Both the position numbers and the translations under genes were made by a program. Source: Methanomassiliicoccales archaeon (GTDB taxonomy: Archaea > Thermoplasmatota > Thermoplasmata > RBG-16-68-12 > SOIM01). From it: a stretch of DNA of 38,245 nt. The stretch spans positions 1 to 38,245 of the forward strand of contig JAUVHO010000019.1 in the NCBI GenBank assembly GCA_030593295.1, given 5' to 3'. Under the pieces are notes generated by a model. It searched no databases. It was not told the DNA's origin and was given only the letters and a program-made list of their open reading frames with translations. Below, in pieces: positions 32,441 through 38,245 of this stretch (position 1 is the first letter of the stretch; every line of letters begins with the position of its first letter).

Positions 32441-33622
32441 TCACATCTTCATAGCCCTCTTGAACAAGGGCACAGCGACCGCCAGCAGGACGACCCCGAA
32501 CACGAGCAGGACGATCATCTCGGTACTTATCGAAGAAATGTCAGCACCCAGCACCATCACCTTCCTCAGCGCACTCGTGGCATACGTCAAAGGCAGAGAC
32601 CAGGCAATCATCTGCATGAACTCCGGCATCTGCTGGATGGGGAAGAACACCCCGCTCAGAAACATCATGGGGAACATCAGTGTCATCATCACCATGCTCG
32701 CGGTCTGCTCATCCTTCGCGAACGAGGTTATCACGATTCCCAAACCAACGAAGCTGAACACGCCCAGGACCAGAAGGAGCAGGAGCAGGAAGAAGTTCCC
32801 TTGTACGGTGACCCCGAATATCAATATCGCCAGCGCCAGAATGAGAAGTCCCTGTATTAGACCCCTGGCGGTCTGTGCCAGTGTCTTCCCGAGAATTATG
32901 GCCAGCCTGTTTATGGGCGCGACCATCATGCCGTCCAACGTACCGAACTCCTTCTCGTAGGATATCGCGTGCGGCAGTCCGGTCATCACGGACATCATCA
33001 CCGTCATCGCCATGATGCCTGGAGCAATGAAGTCGAAATACGATGGATTTCCAGGGACCAGACCTCTGCTCTCCACAGTATAAGGCTTCACGATCGTGAA
33101 CGCATCTTCCAGGCTGACGTTGAGCCCCAGGCTGACCATCACGGTCGCGTTCTGCCTTCCCAACTCCTCCACAACCTGCGCGAGGACCCCCTCAAGCGCC
33201 AATGACATCTGAGGATTTGACTGGTCGGTGATCAGCTCAATCGTTCCCTGCGTGTCGTTGCCTAAGACATTGGTAGAGAAATCCGATGGGATGATCACCC
33301 CACCGTACAGTTTACCTTCGAGTATCCCATCCTTGATATCGTCGAACCCGTCGCGATCCTTCAGGTCCATCATCCCGGTCTGTTCCGCGACCAAGGACAG
33401 TTGCTGAGCGAACGCCGCTCCTAACGGTCCATCATCGTTGTTGGCCAATCCTATCGGGGAGCCTCCCAACGTCGACTCATCGGGGAAGATGTAACCGACC
33501 ATCACCATCATGAACAGGGGCATGAGTATCAGCATCACCACCGCCATCCGGTTCCTCCACAGGTCCACCAGGTCCTTCCAGGATATCCAGAAACTGTGCC
33601 TTAGGACATCTACGATTCCCAT
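32441..33622 (-). CDS. ABC-2 type transporter permease
   Basis: This 393-residue protein has the ABC-2 permease layout: one N-terminal membrane helix (about 25-45, MAVVMLILMPLFMMVMVGYIF), a large external domain of about 160 residues (SPIGLANNDDGPLGAAF to LVPGNPSYFDFI), then a block of five membrane helices (IAPGIMAMTVMMSVMTG; LIQGLLILALAILIFGV; LLLLLLVLGVFSFVGLGIVITSF; VMMTLMFPMMFLSGVFFP; a last one at IVLLVFGVVLLAVAVPLF). The motif ISYEKEFGTLDGMMVAPI is the coupling helix typical of this family. It starts four bases after the ATPase stop and is surely co-transcribed. Drug, lipid or sodium export are the usual substrates, but nothing here selects one. Confidence 0.9.
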   Translation of the reverse strand: MGIVDVLRHSFWISWKDLVDLWRNRMAVVMLILMPLFMMVMVGYIFPDESTLGGSPIGLANNDDGPLGAAFAQQLSLVAEQTGMMDLKDRDGFDDIKDGILEGKLYGGVIIPSDFSTNVLGNDTQGTIELITDQSNPQMSLALEGVLAQVVEELGRQNATVMVSLGLNVSLEDAFTIVKPYTVESRGLVPGNPSYFDFIAPGIMAMTVMMSVMTGLPHAISYEKEFGTLDGMMVAPINRLAIILGKTLAQTARGLIQGLLILALAILIFGVTVQGNFFLLLLLLVLGVFSFVGLGIVITSFAKDEQTASMVMMTLMFPMMFLSGVFFPIQQMPEFMQMIAWSLPLTYATSALRKVMVLGADISSISTEMIVLLVFGVVLLAVAVPLFKRAMKM

Positions 33623-33626
33623 GACA

Positions 33627-34649
33627 TCACCTCCCCCTCCGTGCGGGACCGCCTATTGGTCCATGCCCTCCATCGTACGTCTTGACCTTCTTGGTTACCT
33701 CGGCCCTCATCTCCTTGCCAGTGATGTGAAGGAAGACATCTTCCAAAGAAGGTTCCAGGCTCTTGAGCGAAGCTATCTTTCCATTCCTCTGCCGAATTGT
33801 GTCCACGATATCGTCGAATGCATCATCCCCCCTGGCCCTTATCAGTAGATGCGACTCTCCCTCCTGAACCACCGATATGGAGTTACGCATGTCCTTCAAT
33901 GCAGTAGTCATCTCCGGAGTCAGATTGGTGATGTTCACATCAACACTTGTCACGTTCCCCCCAGCGACCATTCTCTTCAGGTTTGCGGGAGTATCCAGGG
34001 CCACGATCTTCCCCTTGTCTATTATCCCCACTCGGTCGCAGAGCATGTCCGCTTCCAACATCTGATGGGTGGTGAGGATTATGCTTGTGTCGTTCTCCAC
34101 GTTTATCTTCTTGATGAACTCCCTGATCTCGCTGGTGGATTGGGGGTCCAGTCCCAACGTTGGCTCATCCAAGTACAATATCTCGGGAACGTTCAGCAGC
34201 GCCCGGATGACGTTTATCCTCTGCTTCATACCAGTGGAAAAGGTCCCTATCTGGCTCTTGGTCCATTTTTCCATGTGGACAAGCTTGAGCAGGTGGTTGA
34301 TCCTCTCGTCCAGAGTGTCCTTGGGTATGTTGTACAGCTTACCGAAGAGCTTCAGGTTCTCGTATGCCGTGAGTCGGTCGTACATTATCATCTTCTCGGA
34401 GACCAGACCTATCAGCTCACGGACTTTCCCGTCCTCTTTGACTATGTCGTAGCCCCCTACGGTAGCGGTCCCCTCTGTCGGGTAGGTGAGCGTGCACAGC
34501 ATCCTGATCATGGTGGTCTTGCCGGCACCGTTGGGTCCCAGCAGTCCGAAGATCTCACCCTTCTTCACGTTGATGTTCACGTGGTCCACGGCCACGAGGT
34601 CCTTGAACCTCTTTGTCAGGTCTTTAGTAACAATTGCGTTCTCATCCAT
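33627..34649 (-). CDS. ABC transporter ATP-binding protein
   Basis: This 340-residue protein carries all ABC ATPase motifs in order: Walker A GPNGAGKTT (about 38-46), the signature FSTGMKQR (about 137-144), Walker B LYLDEPTLGLD with its catalytic Glu (about 156-166), and the switch His in LTTHQM. A C-terminal extension of about 100 residues after the core (VTSVDVNITNLTPEM to SLEPSLEDVFLHITGKE) is the usual DrrA/NodI-type regulatory domain, and LEDVFLHITG is its conserved end. It energises the permease encoded immediately downstream and follows the AbrB-type gene by 19 bases. Confidence 0.95.
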   Translation of the reverse strand: MDENAIVTKDLTKRFKDLVAVDHVNINVKKGEIFGLLGPNGAGKTTMIRMLCTLTYPTEGTATVGGYDIVKEDGKVRELIGLVSEKMIMYDRLTAYENLKLFGKLYNIPKDTLDERINHLLKLVHMEKWTKSQIGTFSTGMKQRINVIRALLNVPEILYLDEPTLGLDPQSTSEIREFIKKINVENDTSIILTTHQMLEADMLCDRVGIIDKGKIVALDTPANLKRMVAGGNVTSVDVNITNLTPEMTTALKDMRNSISVVQEGESHLLIRARGDDAFDDIVDTIRQRNGKIASLKSLEPSLEDVFLHITGKEMRAEVTKKVKTYDGGHGPIGGPARRGR

Positions 34650-34668
34650 TGAAAATCACATCCTGGTC

Positions 34669-34908
34669 TTACTTGGTCGTCTTGGCGACTTCCTTGGAGA
34701 TCTTTTCGAGCGCCTCGCCGGTCTTTTCGAGCATCAAGGTCACCGAATCAGCATCCACAAGTAGAACTGGACCGCCCCCTTCGTGCATCAATACTAGGAG
34801 TTTGTCCCCGGGTTCGATACCCCTATCCTTTCTCAGATCGGCAGGAAGAACGATCTGCCCTCTCTGCCCGACCGTGGTCGCGCCGTATAACTTCATTCCG
34901 TGCAACAT
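34669..34908 (-). CDS. AbrB/SpoVT-type DNA-binding regulator
   Basis: Residues GMKLYGATTVGQRGQIVLPADLRKDRGIEPGDKLLVLMH form the swapped-hairpin AbrB/MazE DNA-binding fold, followed by VLLVDADSVTLMLEK and a Lys-rich helix. About 79 residues result from the ATG at 34908. A TTG at 34920 would add four residues but coincides with the predicted transcript start. It is the first gene of the AbrB-ATPase-permease operon and is likely to regulate it; in archaeal genomes such genes often accompany ABC-2 exporters. The promoter carries three 9-base-spaced repeats directly upstream of the TATA box. Confidence 0.85.
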   Translation of the reverse strand: MLHGMKLYGATTVGQRGQIVLPADLRKDRGIEPGDKLLVLMHEGGGPVLLVDADSVTLMLEKTGEALEKISKEVAKTTK

Positions 34909-34940
34909 GTCATCAGCCAATCCTTCACATAACAGGTCAG

Positions 34941-34950
34941 TTATATATGC
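34941..34950 (-). promoter_or_regulatory. TATA box of the AbrB-ABC operon
   Basis: The minus strand reads GCATATATAA. The predicted transcript start is near 34920, which leaves a very short leader before the ATG at 34908. Confidence 0.6.
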
Positions 34951-34953
34951 TTT

Positions 34954-34977
34954 ATCATACCAATCATATTAATCATA
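34954..34977. repeat. Three 9-base direct repeats (ATCATA) upstream of the AbrB-ABC operon
   Basis: ATCATA starts at 34954, 34963 and 34972, an exact 9-base period (TATGAT on the minus strand). The array abuts the upstream side of the TATA box, where an iterated DNA-binding protein could control the operon. Confidence 0.5.
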
Positions 34978-35039
34978 CAAAGAAGTCAGCTCAAAAGAAG
35001 GAAGAAAAGGTGGATACTAGTTCCTGAAAAAAGAATGGA

Positions 35040-35143
35040 GCGGGTCTGCGGAATTCAACCGCACGGTCGGCCCTCCAACAACATTGAGTCCTTGGGGAAG
35101 GATTTTGTTGGGAGTATTCTCGAAGCCAACCCGAGGGACCCGC
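35040..35143. ncRNA. Structured 104-base element, copy 1
   Basis: The element is closed by a perfect 7-base stem, GCGGGTC (35040-35046) with GACCCGC (35137-35143). Inside, TGCGG-AATTCAA-CCGCA forms a hairpin with a 7-base loop, TCCTT-GGGG-AAGGA forms another, and CTCCAACAA pairs with TTGTTGGGAG with one bulge. It is GC-rich between AT-rich flanks, lies downstream of the large exported protein gene, and recurs with all stems intact at 38043-38146. Strand and function are not determined: it could be a small RNA, a 3' untranslated structure or a recombination site. Confidence 0.5.
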
Positions 35144-35150
35144 ATGTGTT

Positions 35151-35176
35151 TAGAATAAAAGGAAAAAAGGGAAGAA
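35151..35176 (-). terminator. T-rich probable terminator of the large exported protein gene
   Basis: On the minus strand this stretch, about 40-60 bases after the stop, reads CTTCCCTTTTTTCC and then TTTTATTC. Archaeal RNA polymerase commonly terminates at such U-rich tracts. The structured element lies just beyond it. Confidence 0.5.
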
Positions 35177-35212
35177 GGTTGGTTTTTGGTTTAGGCGTTA
35201 GACAACTTTGGC

Positions 35213-37816
35213 TTAGAAGCCGTAGACGTCCTTGCGGTCCTGTCCAGATAAGCCACCGTTTCCGTTACCCTCGTTGCCTTCCTCTTGGCCTGGTGCAAAG
35301 CCCCAGTATTGCATGCCCATGCCGTAATGCCCAGTCAAGCTTGAAGAAGCTGAGTGAGCATGTTCGACATCTTCATGCCCGGATTGCTTGCATCCGTTCT
35401 CGTACCAAGAGATGATCAACAGGATAGCGTCCTCGGGTGTCACTGGATTGCCATCCAGGAACACAACGTCACCTGGCTCCAGGTTGTGCAACATACCTTC
35501 ATCGTCGTCCATGTCGAAGGCTCTGAGCGTTCTCAAAGCATTCCTTCTGTGCCTGTAGCAGGACTGGTCGTCACCGAACATCTTTAGGATGATCGGCAAG
35601 ACGATCGTCGCCTCCGCGGTGATGCCGCTGTAGGTAATGATGAGCTTGACGTCCATCGGACCTATCGGCGAACCCGCAGACACAGTCATGGCGAAGAAGA
35701 AGGTAGCGGTCTCCTGAGGCTCTACGACCCCATCTGGACCTATCTGGTCCTTAGCACTCAATCCCTGTATCTTGAATCCCTTGTCGTTCTCGAGTCCACT
35801 GTCTTCCTTGATCTTTATGTTGATCCCGCCAGTGTTCAAGAGTTTGAAGGTACCCATGACCGTGCCGCCAGGCTGTACGTCTCCAGTGAAGACCCAGTCA
35901 AGCGAACCAGGAATGATCTCGAAACTTGGCTTGGTCAGCTGGATCCAGTAGGATACTCCTCCCGCACCCGGATTGCCGCCACTGATAATGAGGTTTCCAT
36001 CCCCGTCGTCTTGATGGGATGACTCCATGTTGTTCGCAGGTGCACAGACCAGTCCGCCCGCTACACCAGCTGCGTCGTAGTAGTACGAGTAGCTGATGAA
36101 CAGGACGAACGGCATGGGCGTTGCGCCGGGCCAGTTGTACTCTCCCTTCGCGTACTTGGAAGTCGGCTCCACGATGAAGCTTCCTCCACCGCCAGTGTCG
36201 TCTGGACAGAAGAACTGGACTGCGAATCCGAAGGCTCTTCCGTCGCCGTTCGCGTCGCCACGTACACCGTTGTTGATGAAGTACAGACCAGCATTGGCGT
36301 AGTTGGGCTCACGTCCGGTTATCCACATGCACTCGCCTCCGAGCGCTTGTCCTGGATAACCAATCGTGACAAAGTACCGTGGAAGTTGTGTGTGTCGATT
36401 GCCGTCCTCGTCGGCTGTCAGGACCATGTAGGTGTGTAATGACCCCTGGTTTGAGGGGACAGACGTCTGGAATCCGATCCATGTCTTGCCTGGATATGTC
36501 CTGTACGTGGTTGTGTCGTACAATGCCCACCATCCGAATCCCCATGAGGGGACGGATGCCGTGAACGTGTACGAGGTGTAGACCGGACCCTTCATCGCGA
36601 AGGTGGTCGAGACGTCGTGGTACAGCTTCACGTAGCCTGAATTGACACCGTTGCCGTTCCAGTCCCTTCGATCGCTGGACTCGCTTGTGTACATTGGCGT
36701 GATGAGGTCACCGCTTGTCGTCGGGAAGTACCCGTAGACACCTAGGTTCACCATGTTCTGTCTGCAGTTTCCTGTTGACGGATCAAGTGCGTAGTAGGCT
36801 GTCGAGTAGTCGGATGTGTCACCATCGTCGTTCCAGTCCGCGCCGTCGTAAGGCTCATAGAGGTAGAAGGTCGTGATGACCCATCCATCCTCTCGAGGGA
36901 AGGTGTGGCCCATGTAGGCCTGCCTTCCTGCAGCGCAGGCTCGGTCGACGGGTGGTCTTGCCGGGAACCCTCGGGCATCGATGCTTCCGACGTACATGTC
37001 GGACTGATCGCTATCCATCTCCGGGTTGGCGTTCACACCGTTCTGGCTCTCGTAGCCATAGTAGGAGATAAACTCCCCTGCCATCTGAGGATAGTTCATG
37101 ATGCCTCGTATCGAGTACGGCATCCACCTCGGCGTGACCCAAGCTCGATAGAGCTTTACGTCTCGTGGAACGGAATAGAATCCAATGGCTATCATCAGAG
37201 TTCCGTCCTCACCGCCGGGATCGACCCAACCACCGGTTGAGTAGTACACGATATTATCGGGGACCAGGTCGCATCCTGTTTGGCCGTCCCAAGCACCGAA
37301 TGTCTTCTCGTCGATACAGCCGTCTCCGTCGTTGTCGATTCCGTCCTCACCCCATGTCTTGTAGGCGTATCCGGCTATCCACTCAAGGACGCCGTTCCCG
37401 TTCTGGTCGCCGATGATGTATGACTCGTGGCTGTTGCCACCAGCGTACTCACCAGCTGCGCCAAGCTGCTCGATTCCATACCAACCACCGGGGGTGTTTG
37501 GCGGAGCGTAGTTGACGTCAGATATGTAGTGATGGCCCCAAGGCGGGTGGTGAGGTCCAGGTGGTGTTCCGTCATCCGCGTATGTCGGATAAGGTCCATC
37601 CGTGACCTTGAAGACGTCGTCCTCCTCGACCACAGAATCGTATGGGAAGACACCGTTCGCCTCGTTCTCGGCGACGTGTGCCCTATCCATTTCGAAGGCC
37701 TCGATGGCGTTCAATTCTGGAGCGGTGGGTGCCTGATCTTCTGCTGTGGCGGCCACGGTGAATGCCATGGCCACCATCAGGAATGATGCAAGAACCGCAT
37801 AATATTTCCCTTTCAT
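35213..37816 (-). CDS. Large exported calcium-loop/Ig-like protein, first of a tandem pair
   Basis: The product has 867 residues, with AAGGAGGAGAG just before the ATG. A signal peptide (1-25, cleavage near ATAEDQ) is followed by a large Tyr/Gly/Asp-rich beta region. Asp-rich calcium-loop motifs are visible at 156-172 (GEDGIDNDGDGCIDEK), 327-338 (DWNDDGDTSDYS) and 520-527 (GDANGDGR). Residues about 633-745 form an Ig/ASH-like domain (EIIPGSLDWVFTGDVQPGGTVMGTFKLLNTGG). The C-terminal part has a dockerin-like patch (FLDGNPVTPEDAILLIISWY, 786-805) and a Gly/Asn-rich tail ending QDRKDVYGF. No membrane anchor is visible. It could be a surface-layer-associated or secreted protein; I do not recognise the full-length family. 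The next gene upstream ends with the same residues, so the gene is tandemly duplicated. Confidence 0.75.
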   Translation of the reverse strand: MKGKYYAVLASFLMVAMAFTVAATAEDQAPTAPELNAIEAFEMDRAHVAENEANGVFPYDSVVEEDDVFKVTDGPYPTYADDGTPPGPHHPPWGHHYISDVNYAPPNTPGGWYGIEQLGAAGEYAGGNSHESYIIGDQNGNGVLEWIAGYAYKTWGEDGIDNDGDGCIDEKTFGAWDGQTGCDLVPDNIVYYSTGGWVDPGGEDGTLMIAIGFYSVPRDVKLYRAWVTPRWMPYSIRGIMNYPQMAGEFISYYGYESQNGVNANPEMDSDQSDMYVGSIDARGFPARPPVDRACAAGRQAYMGHTFPREDGWVITTFYLYEPYDGADWNDDGDTSDYSTAYYALDPSTGNCRQNMVNLGVYGYFPTTSGDLITPMYTSESSDRRDWNGNGVNSGYVKLYHDVSTTFAMKGPVYTSYTFTASVPSWGFGWWALYDTTTYRTYPGKTWIGFQTSVPSNQGSLHTYMVLTADEDGNRHTQLPRYFVTIGYPGQALGGECMWITGREPNYANAGLYFINNGVRGDANGDGRAFGFAVQFFCPDDTGGGGSFIVEPTSKYAKGEYNWPGATPMPFVLFISYSYYYDAAGVAGGLVCAPANNMESSHQDDGDGNLIISGGNPGAGGVSYWIQLTKPSFEIIPGSLDWVFTGDVQPGGTVMGTFKLLNTGGINIKIKEDSGLENDKGFKIQGLSAKDQIGPDGVVEPQETATFFFAMTVSAGSPIGPMDVKLIITYSGITAEATIVLPIILKMFGDDQSCYRHRRNALRTLRAFDMDDDEGMLHNLEPGDVVFLDGNPVTPEDAILLIISWYENGCKQSGHEDVEHAHSASSSLTGHYGMGMQYWGFAPGQEEGNEGNGNGGLSGQDRKDVYGF

Positions 37817-37849
37817 ATACTCTCCTCCTTAGAGTTTATTGGTATTTCC

Positions 37850-37880
37850 TCATGGCGCCCCACCTCGGCGCTCCTCATGA
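37850..37880 (-). promoter_or_regulatory. Possible hairpin in the 5' leader of the large exported protein gene
   Basis: GCGCC-CCACCTC-GGCGC forms a 5-base stem and TCATG/CATGA extends it with a bulge. It lies 34 bases upstream of the ATG, between a TATA-like AGATATACG (about 37943-37950, minus strand) and the ribosome site. Confidence 0.3.
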
Positions 37881-37979
37881 ACAGGTCACTGTGAAAACGC
37901 AAGCTAAGAAAAACGATGAATCGACTTCCTAGAAACGGTTCGTATATCTTCTCCCCTCCGTTCCCCTCGGAGCCCCAGC

Positions 37980-38003
37980 TATGTTCTTGGGTTAGAGAAC
38001 ATA
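37980..38003. promoter_or_regulatory. Candidate operator: TATGTTCT-N8-AGAACATA
   Basis: This perfect inverted repeat with 8-base arms and an 8-base spacer lies about 30 bases upstream of the putative TATA box of the large exported protein gene, and downstream of its tandem neighbour. Confidence 0.4.
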
Positions 38004-38042
38004 TTGGATTGGAGGTACTTAATCCTATCTGTGGAATATGAA

Positions 38043-38146
38043 GCGGGTCTGCGGAATTCAACCGCACGGTCGGCCCTCCAACAACATTGAGTCCTTGGGG
38101 AAGGATTTTGTTGGGGAGATTTACGTAGCCAACCCGAGGGACCCGC
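38043..38146. ncRNA. Structured 104-base element, copy 2
   Basis: It has the same closing stem and internal hairpins as 35040-35143. The six base differences from copy 1 lie in an unpaired junction, so the stems are unchanged. It is located downstream of the second tandem gene. Confidence 0.5.
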
Positions 38147-38215
38147 ATGTGTTTAGAATAAAAGGAAAAAAGGGAAGAAGGTTGGTTTTTGGTTTAGGCG
38201 TTAGACAACTTTGGC

Positions 38216-38245
38216 TTAGAAGCCGTAGACGTCCTTGCGGTCCTG
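38216..38245 (-). CDS. 3' end of the second tandem copy of the large exported protein gene (partial)
   Basis: The last nine codons read QDRKDVYGF followed by TAA, identical at the DNA level to the end of the gene at 35213-37816. The remainder lies beyond the window. The identity of both the coding end and the 3' flank shows a recent duplication or gene conversion. Confidence 0.85.
   Translation of the reverse strand, partial: QDRKDVYGF

Larger units (their letters stand above)
35040..35242. repeat. 203-base direct repeat, copy 1
   Basis: This copy matches 38043-38245 at 197 of 203 positions. All six differences fall within 35113-35123. The repeat includes the structured element, the A/T-rich spacer and the last 10 codons of the large exported protein gene. 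The left boundary coincides with the base of the closing stem. Confidence 0.95.
38043..38245. repeat. 203-base direct repeat, copy 2
   Basis: It is the partner of 35040-35242, offset by exactly 3003 bases, and is cut by the window end, so the true repeat is probably longer. Confidence 0.95.

Noticed and set aside
35040-35143. A tRNA gene on the minus strand (7-base acceptor-like stem, T-arm-like hairpin with loop TTGAATT)
   Set aside because: It lacks U8, has no proper D stem starting with G10 and no 5-base anticodon stem, the T-loop has G instead of C56, and the length is 104 bases. The D-arm-like part is not kept in the second copy.
1-38245. Insertion sequences, integrases, CRISPR arrays or rRNA genes
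   Set aside because: I looked for transposase and integrase motifs, regularly spaced repeats and rRNA-like sequence on both strands and found none.

Overview
The window looks like a piece of an archaeal chromosome. The support is direct: TATA boxes about 25 bases upstream of inferred transcript starts, some apparently leaderless genes, GGTGA/GGAGG-type ribosome binding sites, a membrane-anchored winged-helix regulator of a type common in Euryarchaeota, and many exported proteins with PKD, DUF11, beta-propeller and beta-helix domains. Thermoplasmatota or a neighbouring lineage is my guess; the sequence alone does not settle it. No rRNA, canonical tRNA, transposase, integrase or CRISPR array is visible.

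Layout. 1-1319 is the 3' part of an exported protein gene. 1403-6279 is a compact, visibly AT-richer block (40% G+C in the 60-base sample 4741-4800, against 55% in 9841-9900). It holds a PIN-domain nuclease, a Nmad3-like putative nucleotide-modification protein, a radical SAM/SPASM enzyme with an unusual cysteine spacing, a 40-residue zinc ribbon, a second Nmad3-like protein, and a toxin-antitoxin pair with its own candidate operator. This is the best candidate for an undescribed accessory system. 6688-9623 is an exported beta-propeller gene divergent from a soluble double winged-helix regulator. 9700-10826 is a pair of GNAT acetyltransferases. 11090-16584 holds a large PKD protein, a tiny exported ORF and a von Willebrand A surface protein. 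16775-18245 is a run of a DUF457-type membrane protein, a three-helix membrane protein and a 37-residue basic protein. 18432-19121 is a HAD phosphatase whose catalytic start is only recovered with a CTG start codon. 19182-28129 holds an FG-GAP type I membrane protein, a second exported propeller gene divergent from a membrane-bound winged-helix sensor, and a beta-helix/PKD surface protein, followed by a fragment of a GNAT gene. 28130-32236 encodes a 1368-residue exported protein. 32441-34908 is an AbrB-ABC ATPase-ABC permease operon. 35040-38245 is a tandem 3003-base duplication of a large exported protein gene with a structured 104-base element behind each copy.

How it fits together. Most of the coding capacity outside the accessory block encodes exported or surface proteins built from shared modules. 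Three proteins end in the same two-part C-terminal module, two propellers share another C-terminal domain, and two PKD proteins share a third. The strongest regulatory signal is that both propeller genes carry the same palindrome at exactly the same distance (54 bases) from their start codons. Each propeller gene is divergent from a gene for a winged-helix protein, which suggests a small surface-sensing regulon.
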